Positions 51,102-60,829 of a stretch of DNA of 64,000 bases are shown piece after piece (position 1 is the stretch's first letter; each line of letters starts with the position of its first letter). A program made the position numbers and the translations under genes. Origin of the DNA: Streptomyces puniciscabiei (GTDB lineage Bacteria > Actinomycetota > Actinomycetes > Streptomycetales > Streptomycetaceae); assembly GCF_006715785.1 (NCBI RefSeq), contig NZ_VFNX01000001.1, positions 4,258,001 to 4,322,000 of the forward strand, read 5' to 3'. Below the pieces are notes generated by a model. It made no database searches, had not been told where the DNA came from, and saw nothing but the letters and a program-made list of their open reading frames with translations.

Positions 51102-52253
51102 GTGACACGCAAGACGGTGCGTATCGCCATGAACGGCGTGACCGGGCGCATGGGCTACCGCCAGCACCTCGTCCGGTCGATCCTCGCCCTGCGCCGGCAG
51201 GGGGGCCTCGATCTGGGCGACGGCACCGTGCTGTGGCCGGAGCCGATCCTGCTCGGCCGCCGCGAGCACGCCCTGCGCGAGATCGCCGACCGGCACGGCC
51301 TGGAACACGTCTCGACGGACGTCGACGCGGTCCTCACGGACGACAGCGTCGACATCTACTTCGACTCCCAGGTCACCTCGGCCCGCGAGGAGGCCGTCAA
51401 GAAGGCGATCGCCGCCGGAAAGCACGTCTACACCGAGAAGCCGACGGCGACGGGTCTCGACGCTGCCCTGCAACTGGCCCGCCTGGCGCAGGAGAAGGGC
51501 GTCAAGCACGGCGTGGTCCAGGACAAGATCTTCCTGCCGGGCCTGCTGAAGCTGAAGCGGCTCATCGACGGCGGCTTCTTCGGCCGGATCCTCTCCGTCC
51601 GGGGCGAGTTCGGCTACTGGGTGTTCGAGGGCGACTGGCAGCCCGCCCAGCGCCCCTCCTGGAACTACCGCGCCGAGGACAGCGGTGGCATCGTCGTCGA
51701 CATGTTCCCGCACTGGGAATACGTCCTGCACGAACTGTTCGGCCGCGTGAAGTCCGTCCAGGCCCTCGCCACCACCCACATCCCGCAGCGCTGGGACGAG
51801 CAGGGCAAGCCCTACGACGCGACGGCCGACGACGCCGCCTACGGCATCTTCGAGCTGGAGGGCGGCGCCATCGCCCAGATCAACTCCTCCTGGGCGGTGC
51901 GTGTCAACCGCGACGAACTGGTCGAGTTCCAGGTCGACGGCACCGAGGGCTCGGCGGTGGCGGGACTCAGGAAGTGCCGGGTGCAGCACCGGTCCGCCAC
52001 CCCCAAGCCGGTCTGGAACCCGGACATCCCGGCCACCGAGGTCTTCCGCGACCAGTGGCAGGAGGTCCCGGACAACGGCGACTTCGACAACGGCTTCAAG
52101 GCCCAGTGGGAGCTGTTCCTCAAGCACGTCCACGCCGACACCCCGTACCACTGGGACCTGCTGGCCGGCGCCCGTGGCGTCCAGCTCGCCGAGCTGGGGC
52201 TGAGGTCCTCGGCCGAGGGCCGCCGCATCGACGTACCGGAGATCGCGCTGTGA
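51102..52253 (+). CDS. Gfo/Idh/MocA-family oxidoreductase
   Basis: A 383-residue NAD(P)-dependent sugar or polyol dehydrogenase. The Rossmann start RIAMNGVTGRMGYRQH (residues 5-20) and the family EKP motif (HVYTEKPTATGLD, about 108-120) are clear; the C-terminal beta-sheet domain includes EFGYWVFEGDWQPAQRPSWN. An extended N-terminal GxxGRMGY instead of the usual GxGxxG marks a subgroup. GTG 51102 has GAGGGGAC upstream; ATG 51072 would add ten residues. First gene of a three-gene operon whose stop/start codons overlap. Substrate unknown. Confidence 0.9.
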   Translation: MTRKTVRIAMNGVTGRMGYRQHLVRSILALRRQGGLDLGDGTVLWPEPILLGRREHALREIADRHGLEHVSTDVDAVLTDDSVDIYFDSQVTSAREEAVKKAIAAGKHVYTEKPTATGLDAALQLARLAQEKGVKHGVVQDKIFLPGLLKLKRLIDGGFFGRILSVRGEFGYWVFEGDWQPAQRPSWNYRAEDSGGIVVDMFPHWEYVLHELFGRVKSVQALATTHIPQRWDEQGKPYDATADDAAYGIFELEGGAIAQINSSWAVRVNRDELVEFQVDGTEGSAVAGLRKCRVQHRSATPKPVWNPDIPATEVFRDQWQEVPDNGDFDNGFKAQWELFLKHVHADTPYHWDLLAGARGVQLAELGLRSSAEGRRIDVPEIAL

Positions 52254-53401
52254 CCATCCAACTGCCGGACGACCAGGGCCGCTTGCGGACGTACGAGCCC
52301 CGCACCGACCCGCCGGCCCTCTCCCCGGGCACCCCCTTCACCTCCCGTACGGTCTTCTCGGCGGCCCACGTCGTCGCCGACCCGTACGCCGACGTCTCGC
52401 CCGACTCGCCGGCCGCCGTCGACTGGGACGCCACCCTCGCCTTCCGCCGCCACCTGTGGTCCCACGGGCTCGGTGTCGCCGAGGCCATGGACACCGCCCA
52501 GCGCGGCATGGGCCTGGACTGGGCGGGCGCGGCCGAGCTGATCCGCCGGTCGGCGGCGGAGGCGCGCAGCGTGGGCGGCCGGATCGCCTGCGGGGTCGGC
52601 ACCGACCAGATCACAGGCGGCACTCCGGCGGAGATCCGCGCGGCCTACGAGGAACAGCTCGCCGTGGTGGAGGACTCGGGCGCCCAGGCCATCCTCATGG
52701 CGTCGCGGGCGCTGGCCTCCGCCGCCTCCGGCCCCGAGGACTACCTGGAGATCTACGGGCATCTCCTGCGCCAGTCCGCCGAGCCGGTGATCCTGCACTG
52801 GCTGGGCCCGATGTTCGACCCGGCGCTGGGGGGCTACTGGGGCTCGGCCGACCTCGACGCGGCGACGGAGACGTTCCTGGAGGTCGTCGCCGCCCACCCG
52901 GACAAGGTGGACGGCATCAAGGTGTCGTTGCTGGACGCGGGCCGGGAGATCGAGCTGCGCCGCCGGCTGCCGCGCGGGGTCCGCTGCTACACCGGCGACG
53001 ACTTCAACTACCCCGAGCTGATCGCGGGCGACGACCAGGGCTTCAGCCACGCCCTGCTCGGCATCTTCGACCCGCTGGGCCCGCTGGCGGCCGAGGCCGT
53101 ACGAGTGCTGGACACAGGGGACACGGCAGGCTTCCGGGAGCTGCTGGACCCGACCGTCGAGCTCTCCCGCCACCTCTTCCAGACCCCCACCCGCTTCTAC
53201 AAGACCGGCGTGGTCCTCCTGGCCTGGCTCGCGGGTCACCAGTCGCACTTCACCATGGTCGGCGGCCTCCAGTCGGCCCGCTCCCTCCCGCACCTGGCCC
53301 GCGCCTACGAACTCGCCGACCGCCTGGGCCTGTTCCCGGACCCGAAGCAGGCCGAGGAGCGCATGAAGACCCTTCTGTCGCTGTACGGGGTGACCCCATG
53401 A
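52250..53401 (+). CDS. DUF993 / dihydrodipicolinate-synthase-like aldolase
   Basis: A 383-residue protein matching DUF993, a TIM-barrel family related to DapA-type aldolases. K224 in VDGIKVSLLDAG stands where such enzymes form a Schiff base; other conserved blocks are GVGTDQITGG, ILHWLGPMFDPALGGYWG and YTGDDFNYPELI. GTG overlaps the oxidoreductase stop (GTGA) and its own stop overlaps the next ATG, implying the three products act together. A retro-aldol or dehydratase step on the keto-sugar made by the dehydrogenase is my inference. Confidence 0.85.
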   Translation: MTIQLPDDQGRLRTYEPRTDPPALSPGTPFTSRTVFSAAHVVADPYADVSPDSPAAVDWDATLAFRRHLWSHGLGVAEAMDTAQRGMGLDWAGAAELIRRSAAEARSVGGRIACGVGTDQITGGTPAEIRAAYEEQLAVVEDSGAQAILMASRALASAASGPEDYLEIYGHLLRQSAEPVILHWLGPMFDPALGGYWGSADLDAATETFLEVVAAHPDKVDGIKVSLLDAGREIELRRRLPRGVRCYTGDDFNYPELIAGDDQGFSHALLGIFDPLGPLAAEAVRVLDTGDTAGFRELLDPTVELSRHLFQTPTRFYKTGVVLLAWLAGHQSHFTMVGGLQSARSLPHLARAYELADRLGLFPDPKQAEERMKTLLSLYGVTP

Positions 53402-54237
53402 CGACCGACCTCTCGCGCTTCAGCATCAACCAGATGACGGTGAAGCAGCTGGAGCTGCCGCAACTGGTCGATGCATGCGGTCAGTTGGGCGTGAGCCAGG
53501 TGGGCCTGTGGCGCGAGCCGGTCCAGCGGTACGGCCTGGAGGCGACGGCGAAGCTGATCCGCGAGGCGGACCTGGCGGTGACGACCCTGTGCCGGGGCGG
53601 CTTCCTCACCGCGACCGACCCGGGCGCCCGCGCGGCAGCCCTGGCCGACAACCGCCGTGCCGTCGAGGAAACGGCCACCCTCGGCACCGACACCCTCGTC
53701 CTGGTCTCCGGCGGCCTCCCGCCCGGCAGCAAGGATCTGCGGGCGGCCCGCGAACGCATCGCCGACGCCCTGGCCGAACTGGCGCCGTACGCGGAGGACC
53801 ACGGCGTCCGCCTGGCCATCGAGCCCCTGCACCCCATGTACGCCTCCGACCGCTGCGTGGTGTCCACGCTGGCCCAGGCCCTGGACCTCGCCGAACGCTT
53901 CCCGGCTCGCCAAGTGGGCGTCACGGTGGACACGTACCACATCTGGTGGGACGACCGGGCCCCCGCGCAGATCGCCCGGGCCGGGGCGGGCGGCCGTATC
54001 CACGCCTTCCAGCTGGCCGACTGGACGACCCCGTTGCCCGAGGGCGTCCTCAACGGACGTGGCCAGATCGGCGACGGCGCGATCGACATGCGCGAGTGGC
54101 GGGGGTACGTGGAGGCGGCCGGCTACACCGGTCCGATCGAGGTCGAGCTGTTCAACGAGGGCCTGTGGGCCCGGGACGGCCGGGAGGTACTGGCGGAGAC
54201 GGCGGAACGTTTCCACAGCGCATTCACGGTGCGTTGA
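53398..54237 (+). CDS. sugar phosphate isomerase/epimerase family protein
   Basis: A 279-residue TIM barrel of the xylose-isomerase-like fold. Metal ligands are visible in RLAIEPLHPMY (Glu), VTVDTYHIWWD (Asp, His), IHAFQLADW (His) and IEVELFNEG (Glu). ATG overlaps the DUF993 stop. As third gene of the operon it would convert the dehydrogenase or aldolase product; members of this fold include 3-keto-glycoside lyases and keto-sugar epimerases as well as isomerases. The operon ends here, followed by a gap and a strong terminator. Confidence 0.87.
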   Translation: MTTDLSRFSINQMTVKQLELPQLVDACGQLGVSQVGLWREPVQRYGLEATAKLIREADLAVTTLCRGGFLTATDPGARAAALADNRRAVEETATLGTDTLVLVSGGLPPGSKDLRAARERIADALAELAPYAEDHGVRLAIEPLHPMYASDRCVVSTLAQALDLAERFPARQVGVTVDTYHIWWDDRAPAQIARAGAGGRIHAFQLADWTTPLPEGVLNGRGQIGDGAIDMREWRGYVEAAGYTGPIEVELFNEGLWARDGREVLAETAERFHSAFTVR

Positions 54238-54624
54238 TGAGCTGACACCGCATCCTTCGGCGATCAGTCGCACCGGCCGGACAGCAATCCGTGCCGCGAA
54301 GCGGACCGAGACGTCGATCACCGTCGATGAGCTTGTGGTTTGCGTTGACGCGGAATTTACCGCTCGCCCGGAAGCACTCGGGAGGCCTCACAGGGTGTAC
54401 AACGGCAGATCCTTGACTGGGCGACTCGGTTCGGCAGCACGTTGGTGGCGCGCAGTGGCGCTGTTCCACCGGTTTTCGAGCGCGTCACCGCCGGCGGACG
54501 GGCTCGGGCAGAAAATCTTGAGAAGGCGCGCAACCGTTCCCGGGGTCCGAGTGTCGTATCTGTCATCAGAGCCCGGGAGGGGACCCGGGGGGGATTCACG
54601 GGGCTCTGATACGGAGGGGAAAGC
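54238..54624. other. gene-free stretch
   Basis: Between the isomerase stop and the terminator hairpin. Locally lower GC than its neighbours (for example around 54320-54370), with short open frames but no ribosome site, conserved protein or promoter that I can support. Confidence 0.5.
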
Positions 54625-54666
54625 CGAGGGGGCGTCCCCGGTCGACGGACCGGGGACGCCCCCTCG
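54625..54666. terminator. long-stem bidirectional terminator
   Basis: A perfect 19-bp stem (left arm CGAGGGGGCGTCCCCGGTC) with a GACG tetraloop, between the convergent isomerase and rbsD genes. Among the longest simple stems in the window. No T-tract. Confidence 0.9.
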
Positions 54667-54684
54667 AAACATCCCGGACGGCGC

Positions 54685-55065
54685 CTAGAAGAACACCCCG
54701 CACCGCAGCAGCACGTTCGCGTACGGCCGGGCCTCGCCCGTGCGGACGACAAGCCGTGCGCCCGCCGACAGCTCCTTCAGGCGGTCGTGCGGGACCAGGG
54801 ACAGCCCCGGGAAGTGGCCCTCCAGCAGGGTCCGGTTGCGGCCCCGCAGTTCCTCCGCCGCCGTGGCGCCCTCCACGACCAGCTCGGCCAGCAGCCCGTC
54901 CACGACCTCCGCGAACGACGGCACCCCGGCGCGGAACGCCAGGTCCACCACGCGCGGCCCGTCCGGGATCGGCATGCCCGCGTCGCACACCAGCACCCCG
55001 TCCCCGTGCCCCAGCTCGGCCAGCGCCCCGGCCAGGTGGCGGTTGAGGATGCCCGCCTTCTTCAC
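54685..55065 (-). CDS. rbsD: D-ribose pyranase RbsD
   Basis: A 126-residue mutarotase that interconverts pyranose and furanose ribose for RbsK. The family N-terminus is intact: GILNRHLAGALAELGHGDGVLVCDAGMP (catalytic His in NRHL), and the C-terminus ends ARPYANVLLRCGVFF, close to the RbsD consensus. GTG start overlaps the rbsK stop (GTGA). Last gene of the ribose operon, just before the 19-bp-stem terminator. Cytoplasmic. Confidence 0.93.
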   Translation of the reverse strand: MKKAGILNRHLAGALAELGHGDGVLVCDAGMPIPDGPRVVDLAFRAGVPSFAEVVDGLLAELVVEGATAAEELRGRNRTLLEGHFPGLSLVPHDRLKELSAGARLVVRTGEARPYANVLLRCGVFF

Positions 55066-55964
55066 AGCGCCTCGACCTCCTCCGCCGTCGGGTACGACTC
55101 CTGCGCGCCCCGCTTCGTCACGGCCGCCGCGCCCACCCGGGCCGCGTAGGCCGCCGCCTCGGCCAAGGAGGATCCGGTGCCCAGCCGCCAGGCCAGCGCG
55201 GCCGTGAACGCGTCCCCGGCACCTGTGGTGTCCACCGCGTCCACCTTCACCGACGCCACCCGCGTCACCTCCGAGGAGTCGCACACCAGCGCCCCGTCCG
55301 CGCCCAGCGTCACCACCACCGAGCGCGGCCCCTTGGCCAGCAGCAGCCGCGCCCAGTCCGCCGGGTCCTCGCTCACACAGGCCTCGCCGAGGATCACCCG
55401 GGCCTCGTGCTCGTTGACGATCAGCGGGTCGCAGGCCGCGAGCACCTCCGTGGGCAGCGGCCGGGGCGGGGACGGGTTCAGCACGAAGCGGTTGTCCGGG
55501 GACAGGTTCCGTACGACCTCCACGACCGTTTCCAGCGGGATCTCCAGCTGCGCCGACACCACCCGCGAGGCCAGGAACAGACTGACCGCCGCCCCGATGT
55601 CCGCCGGGGTGAGCCGGGCGTTGGCGCCCGGCGACACCACGATGCTGTTGTCCCCGTAGGGGTCCACGGTGATCAGCGCGACGCCCGTCGGCGCCTCGCC
55701 CACCAGCACGCCGACCGTGTCGACGCCCGCCGCGTGCAGGGAGTCCAGCAGGAGCCGGCCGTGGCCGTCGTCGCCTACCCGGGCCAGCAGGGCCGTGTCC
55801 GCGCCGAGCCGGGCGGCGGCGACGGCCTGGTTGGCGCCCTTGCCGCCCGGGTGGACGGCCAGGTCGCCGCCGAGCACCGTCTCACCGGCGGCCGGCCGCC
55901 GCTCGACGTCGATCACCAGGTCGGCATTGGCCGAACCCACGACCAACAGGTCGTAGTCGTACAT
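55062..55964 (-). CDS. rbsK: ribokinase RbsK
   Basis: A 300-residue PfkB-family kinase phosphorylating ribose at O5. The N-terminal PfkB signature HPGGKGANQAVAAARLG (about residues 38-54) and the C-terminal DAVDTTGAGDAFTAALAW, with the catalytic Asp in GAGDAF, are clear. NEHEA and VVVTLGADGAL are further family points. ATG 55964 with GGGGAG upstream is preferred; an extension to 56045 has no family support. A 123-bp gap separates it from rbsCB, the only loose spacing in the operon. Confidence 0.94.
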   Translation of the reverse strand: MYDYDLLVVGSANADLVIDVERRPAAGETVLGGDLAVHPGGKGANQAVAAARLGADTALLARVGDDGHGRLLLDSLHAAGVDTVGVLVGEAPTGVALITVDPYGDNSIVVSPGANARLTPADIGAAVSLFLASRVVSAQLEIPLETVVEVVRNLSPDNRFVLNPSPPRPLPTEVLAACDPLIVNEHEARVILGEACVSEDPADWARLLLAKGPRSVVVTLGADGALVCDSSEVTRVASVKVDAVDTTGAGDAFTAALAWRLGTGSSLAEAAAYAARVGAAAVTKRGAQESYPTAEEVEAL

Positions 55965-56087
55965 CAGTTGACTCCCCTGACTCCCCTGAGAGATGACCCC
56001 GGGCGGGCGGCCGTCATCCATGGTGACCCCTTCCGGGTTTCCCATGGGTGTCCATCGTGTACGACCGCCCGCCCGCGTCGCCCGTCG

Positions 56088-58043
56088 TCAGCCGCTGAAC
56101 CCGGCCACGTTGTCCTTCGTGACCACCTTCACCGGTACCTTCACCGTCGGCTCCACCTTCTTGCCCCGGACCGCCTCCAGCGCGTTGTCCACGGCGATCC
56201 TCCCCAACTGGGTGGGCTGCTGGGCGACCGACGCGTACAGCGTGCCGTTCCTTACCGCCGTCAGCCCGTCCGGGGTGCCGTCGAAGCCGACGACCTGCAC
56301 GGACCTGCCGGCCTTGGAGCCGAGCGCCTTGATCGCGCCGAGGGCCATCTCGTCGTTGGCGGCGATGACGCCCTGGACGTCGGGGTGGGCCTGGAGCAGG
56401 TTCGACATCACGTCGAGGCCCTTGGTGCGGTCGAAGTCGGCCGGCTGCTGGGCCAGTACCTGGATGCCGGGGTAGGCCTTCAGGCCCTGCGCGAAGCCCT
56501 GCGCGCGTTCCCGGGCCGCCGAGGTGCCCGCCTGGCCCTGCAGGATCACGATCCTGCCCTTGCCGCCCAGCTTCTCGGCGATGGTCTTCGCGGCCAGCTC
56601 GCCGCCCGCCACGTTGTCCGAGGCCACCAGGGCGTCCACGTCGGCCTTGTTGACACCCCGGTCGACGGCGATCACCGGGATCCCCGCCTTGTCGGCGGCC
56701 TTCACCGAGTTGCCCGCCGCGTCCGAGTCGACGGGGTTGACGATGATCGCACCGAGCCCCGAACTGGTGAAATTCTGCAGCTGGTTGGCCTGCTGGGAGG
56801 CGTCGTTCTGGGCGTCGGTCACGGTCAGGTCCACGCCCAGCCGCTTCGCCTCGGCCTGGGCACCGGCCCGGATCTGCACGAAGAACGGGTTGTTGAGGGT
56901 GGACAGGGACAGGCCCATCCTCGGGGCCGTCGCGGACGAGGACCCGCTGTGCAGGAAGGAGGTCGCGCCGACGATCGCGACGGTCACGACAGCCGCCAGC
57001 GCGTAGGTCGCCGCCTGCCTGCCCTTGGGCCCGCCCGCGCCGGACGCCACCGGGGTCGCCCCGGCCCTGCGGCGCACGGTGTCCAGCAGCACCGCCAGCG
57101 CGATCACGACACCGATCACGACCTGCTGCCAGAACGCGGAGACGTTGAGCAGGTTGAGGCCGTTGCGCAGCACCGCCAGGATCAGGGCGCCGATCAGCGT
57201 GCCGGACGCCTTGCCGGTGCCGCCCGCGAGCGAGGCACCGCCGATGACGACCGCGGCGATCGCGTCCAGCTCGTAGCCGTCGGCGGCCTGCGGCTGCGCC
57301 GAGGACAGCCGGGATGCCAGCACGATGCCCGCGACGGCCGCGAAGACACCGGACAGCGCGTAGATGGCGAGTTTCTGCCGCTGCACCCGCAGACCGGACA
57401 GCCGCGCGGCCTCCTCGTTGCCGCCGATCGCGTACATCGAGCGGCCGATGTACGTCCGCCCCAGCACCAGCGCGGCGATCAGCCCCATGACGACCATGAC
57501 CAGCACCGGCACCGGCAGCCACCCGCCGAGCGTGTCCCCGAGGTGCGAGACGGAGGCCGGGAAGGCGATGGGGGAGCCCTGCGAGATCACCAGGGCGAGG
57601 CCTCGGCCCACCGACAGCAGGGCCAGCGTCGCGATGAACGGCGGCAGCTTGCCGTAGGCGATGAGGAAACCGTTCACCAGGCCCGCCACGACACCCGTGG
57701 CGACGGCGAACAGCACCGCCACGGCCACCGGCACGCCGTGCTGCGTGGCGCTCCAGGCCAGCACGGTCGCCGACAGCGCGGCCACGGACCCGACCGACAG
57801 ATCGATGCCCGCCGAGACGATCACGAAGGTCACACCGAAGGCGAGGACGGCCGTCACGGCCGCCTGGACGCCGATGTTGAGCAGGTTGTCGGTCGTCAGG
57901 AAGTCCCCGGACAGCGCCGACAGCGCGATGACGAGGACGATCAGCGCGGTGAGCGCGCCGTTGTCGAGGAGCAGCCGGCGCAAGGTCCCCGGGGCGCCGG
58001 CGCCACTCGCGCCCGCCCGGCTCCTGAGCGTGTCAGTGGCCAC
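56088..58043 (-). CDS. rbsCB: fused ribose permease and binding protein (RbsC-RbsB)
   Basis: A 651-residue fusion of two transporter parts usually made separately. Residues 1-340 are an RbsC-type permease with the BPD_transp_2 pattern FVIVSAGIDLSVGSVAALSA, GRSMYAIGGNEEAARLSG and AVVIGGASLAGGTG. A membrane helix (about 345-365) then presents residues ~370-651, an RbsB-type sugar-binding protein (LSTLNNPFFVQIRAGAQAEA, VNPVDSDAAGNSVKAA, VVGFDGTPDG), outside. No lipobox or separate signal is needed. GTG 58043 has AAGGAGG 7 nt upstream and overlaps rbsA by 11 bp. I recall S. coelicolor having such a bifunctional protein. Confidence 0.95.
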   Translation of the reverse strand: MATDTLRSRAGASGAGAPGTLRRLLLDNGALTALIVLVIALSALSGDFLTTDNLLNIGVQAAVTAVLAFGVTFVIVSAGIDLSVGSVAALSATVLAWSATQHGVPVAVAVLFAVATGVVAGLVNGFLIAYGKLPPFIATLALLSVGRGLALVISQGSPIAFPASVSHLGDTLGGWLPVPVLVMVVMGLIAALVLGRTYIGRSMYAIGGNEEAARLSGLRVQRQKLAIYALSGVFAAVAGIVLASRLSSAQPQAADGYELDAIAAVVIGGASLAGGTGKASGTLIGALILAVLRNGLNLLNVSAFWQQVVIGVVIALAVLLDTVRRRAGATPVASGAGGPKGRQAATYALAAVVTVAIVGATSFLHSGSSSATAPRMGLSLSTLNNPFFVQIRAGAQAEAKRLGVDLTVTDAQNDASQQANQLQNFTSSGLGAIIVNPVDSDAAGNSVKAADKAGIPVIAVDRGVNKADVDALVASDNVAGGELAAKTIAEKLGGKGRIVILQGQAGTSAARERAQGFAQGLKAYPGIQVLAQQPADFDRTKGLDVMSNLLQAHPDVQGVIAANDEMALGAIKALGSKAGRSVQVVGFDGTPDGLTAVRNGTLYASVAQQPTQLGRIAVDNALEAVRGKKVEPTVKVPVKVVTKDNVAGFSG

Positions 58044-59553
58044 GGGTGGCCTCCTTCTGGGTGGTGGGAGTGGAGACGGCGAGCTCCATGACGGCGTCCT
58101 GGGTGGCCTCGGCGGCCGCGAGTTCACCGGCGATCCGGCCCTGGGCCATCACCAGCACCCGGTCGCTCATGCCGAGCACCTCCGGCAGATCGCTGGAGAT
58201 CATGAGCACGGCGGCACCCTGGGCGGTGAGTTCGTTGACGAGCTGGTAGATCTCGACCTTGGCGCCGACGTCGATGCCCCGCGTCGGCTCGTCGAGGATC
58301 AGCACCTTGGTGTCGGCCAGCAGCCACTTGCCGATGACGACCTTCTGCTGGTTGCCGCCCGACAGCGTCCGCACCTGCTGCCCCAGCCCCGCCATCCGCA
58401 CGCCCAGCTGCCCGGAGATCCGCTCGGCGGCCGCACGCTGCGCCCTGCGGTCGACGAGCCCGGCCCGGGTGGCGGCGCGCAGGGTGACGAGCCCGAGGTT
58501 CTCCTCGACGGAGGCGTCCAGCACCAGCCCCTGCCCCTTGCGGTCCTCCGGCACGAGCCCGATCCCGGCGGCCATCGCGGCGTTCACGTCGTGGCGCCTG
58601 AGCCGGTCGCCGCAGACCTTCACCACCCCGCCGTCGTACGGGTCCGCCCCGAACACGGCCCGCACGACCTCGGTACGGCCCGCGCCGACCAGCCCCGCGA
58701 TCCCGACGACCTCACCGGCGTGCACCTCGAAGCTCACGTCGTGGAAGACACCGTTGCGGGTGAGCCCCTCGACGGACAGCAACGCCGGTCCGCGCTCGGG
58801 CCGTTGCCGCGGATACTGCTGCTCGATGGACCGCCCCACCATGAGCCGTACGAGCTCGTCCTCGGGCGTGGCGGCGGGCACCTGCCCGACGCTGCGCCCG
58901 TCGCGGATGACGGTGACCCGGTCCCCCAGGGCGGCGATCTCCTCCAGATGGTGCGTGATGAAGACGATCCCGACGCCGTCCTCGCGCAACGACCGCACGA
59001 TGCCGAAGAGCTTCTCCACCTCGTCCGAGGTGAGCACGGCCGTCGGCTCGTCCATGATGAGCACGCGCGCGTCCAGGCTGAGGGCCTTGGCGATCTCGAC
59101 CATCTGCAGCCGCGCGATGCCGAGTTCACGGACACGCGCGCGTGGGGACACGGGGACGCCCACGCGCGCGAGGAGCGTCTCGGCGTCGGCCTCCATCCGC
59201 TTCCGGTCGATCATCCCGAAGCGCCGCGGCTGCCGTCCGAGGAAGATGTTCTCGGCGACGGTCAGATCGGGAACGAGGTTGAACTCCTGGTAGATGGTGG
59301 CGATGCCGAGCCGCTCGGCGTCCTGCGCGCCCTGGATGCGCACCTCCTGGCCACCGACGCGAATGCGGCCGCTGTCGGGCGTGTGGGCACCGGAGAGCAT
59401 CTTGATGAGCGTGCTCTTGCCGGCGCCGTTCTCACCGAGCAGCACATGGACCTCGCCCCGGCGCAGGTCGAAGTCGACGCCGTCGAGCGCGACCACGCCG
59501 GGGAAGGTCTTGCGTATGCCCTCGATGCGCAGCAACTCGTCCGGGTTGCTCAC
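58033..59553 (-). CDS. rbsA: ribose ABC transporter ATPase RbsA
   Basis: A 506-residue double ATPase. First half: Walker [13 protein letters not shown] (about residue 36), Walker [13 protein letters not shown]. Second half: degenerate loop [10 protein letters not shown] in place of Walker A, signature LSGGNQQKV and [17 protein letters not shown]. This asymmetry is normal for sugar importers of the RbsA/MglA class. GTG 59553 has AAAGGAGC at 7 nt and overlaps the rbsR stop (GTGA). Works with RbsCB at the membrane. Confidence 0.95.
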   Translation of the reverse strand: MSNPDELLRIEGIRKTFPGVVALDGVDFDLRRGEVHVLLGENGAGKSTLIKMLSGAHTPDSGRIRVGGQEVRIQGAQDAERLGIATIYQEFNLVPDLTVAENIFLGRQPRRFGMIDRKRMEADAETLLARVGVPVSPRARVRELGIARLQMVEIAKALSLDARVLIMDEPTAVLTSDEVEKLFGIVRSLREDGVGIVFITHHLEEIAALGDRVTVIRDGRSVGQVPAATPEDELVRLMVGRSIEQQYPRQRPERGPALLSVEGLTRNGVFHDVSFEVHAGEVVGIAGLVGAGRTEVVRAVFGADPYDGGVVKVCGDRLRRHDVNAAMAAGIGLVPEDRKGQGLVLDASVEENLGLVTLRAATRAGLVDRRAQRAAAERISGQLGVRMAGLGQQVRTLSGGNQQKVVIGKWLLADTKVLILDEPTRGIDVGAKVEIYQLVNELTAQGAAVLMISSDLPEVLGMSDRVLVMAQGRIAGELAAAEATQDAVMELAVSTPTTQKEATRGH

Positions 59554-60599
59554 GACGTGCTCCTTTGCACTGGGGAGGGGGACTGCGTGGGGGGTTGCGG
59601 AGGTGCGGGGGACTCGCCGCACGAGCGGCGCACGACGAGCCGGGCGGTGAGGGTGACGGACGCGGCCGCACGCCCCTCGATGCGGTCGACCAGGGCGCGT
59701 ACGGCGGCCCGCCCCAGCTCGCCGGTCGGCTGGGCGATCGCGGTGACGGGCGGGTCGGTGTGCACGAACCACGGGATGTCGTCGAACGCGGCGAGCGCCA
59801 GGTCGTCCGGTACCCGCAGCCCACGCGCGCGTACGGCGTCCAGGGCACCCAGTGCCATGAGGTTGTCGGCGGCGAAGACGACCTCCGGTGGTTCCGGCAG
59901 GTCCAGGAAGCCCTCGGTGACCCGCCGCCCGCTCTCGGCCTGGAAGTCGCCCTGGCCGATATAGGCCTCCGGAAGCGGAAGCCCGTACTCGCCCAGCGCC
60001 TCCCGGAAGGCCTCGACACGCTCGCTGCCGGTCGTGGTGGCGGCGGGCCCCGCGATGATCGCGAGCCGCCGGTGCCCGAGCGCGTGCAGATGCGCGACCA
60101 GATCCCGTACGGCACCCCGCCCGTCGGCCCGTACGACGGGCACGTCGACGCCCGGGATCCACCGGTCCACGAACACCATCGGGGTCCCGGCGCGGGCGGC
60201 GTCCAGCATGAGCGGGGAGCCGCCGTCGGTGGGCGACACGAGCAGCCCGTCGATCCGCCGGTCCAGCAGGTTCCGCACGTGATGGTCCTGCAGATCGGGC
60301 CGTTCGTCTGCGTTTCCGATGATCACGCTGTAACCGAGCGCACGGGCCTCCTCCTCCACGGAACGGGCCAGCTCGGTGAAGTAGGGGTTCAGCACATCGC
60401 TGATGACGAGCCCGAGGGTGTGGGTCTGGTCGGTGCGCAGGGACCGGGCGACGGCATTGGGCCGGTACCCGAGCGCCTCGACGGCGGCCAGCACGCGCGT
60501 GCGCGCGTCGGCGCTGACCGACGGGTGCGCGTTCAGGACGCGCGAGACCGTGGCCACGGAGACCCCGGCCGCAGCGGCGACGTCCTTGATGCCCGCCAT
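59550..60599 (-). CDS. rbsR: LacI-family ribose operon regulator
   Basis: A 349-residue repressor. HTH at residues 3-24 (IKDVAAAAGVSVATVSRVLN), hinge YRPNAVARSLR, and a ribose-binding-like core (LGLVISDVLNPYFTELARSVE, HALGHRRLAIIAGPA, DDLALAAFDDIPW). It is the first gene of the operon it controls, unlike E. coli where rbsR is last, so it should autoregulate through the two palindromes at 60624-60672. GAGGAGGTG precedes ATG 60599. Confidence 0.92.
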   Translation of the reverse strand: MAGIKDVAAAAGVSVATVSRVLNAHPSVSADARTRVLAAVEALGYRPNAVARSLRTDQTHTLGLVISDVLNPYFTELARSVEEEARALGYSVIIGNADERPDLQDHHVRNLLDRRIDGLLVSPTDGGSPLMLDAARAGTPMVFVDRWIPGVDVPVVRADGRGAVRDLVAHLHALGHRRLAIIAGPAATTTGSERVEAFREALGEYGLPLPEAYIGQGDFQAESGRRVTEGFLDLPEPPEVVFAADNLMALGALDAVRARGLRVPDDLALAAFDDIPWFVHTDPPVTAIAQPTGELGRAAVRALVDRIEGRAAASVTLTARLVVRRSCGESPAPPQPPTQSPSPVQRSTS

Positions 60600-60623
60600 C
60601 GCCGGCTCACCTCCTCGTGAGTC

Positions 60624-60672
60624 GTGGAATCGATTACACGAACTTCCGCAGGAAGGATTGGAATCGATTCCA
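60624..60672. promoter_or_regulatory. two LacI-type operators upstream of rbsR
   Basis: GTGGAATCGATTACAC (60624-60639) and TTGGAATCGATTCCAC (within 60658-60673; TGGAATCGATTCCA at 60659-60672 is perfect), centres about 34 bp apart, on nearly the same DNA face. A weak minus-strand promoter (TTGCCC, 17 bp, TCCAAT) overlaps the distal site. Confidence 0.85.
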
Positions 60673-60829
60673 CGGGGAGGGGCAAGAGGTTGAAGGTTGA
60701 CCGAAACCTAATCGTGACCGGGGTGGGGCGGGGTCAGGAAGCCGCCCACTTCAGCTAGGAGGCGGTCTCCTGGAACCCGAGCCCGCGAGAGCGCACGGCG
60801 GTCCCGCGCGCCCCTTGCCCGGGATCGGT

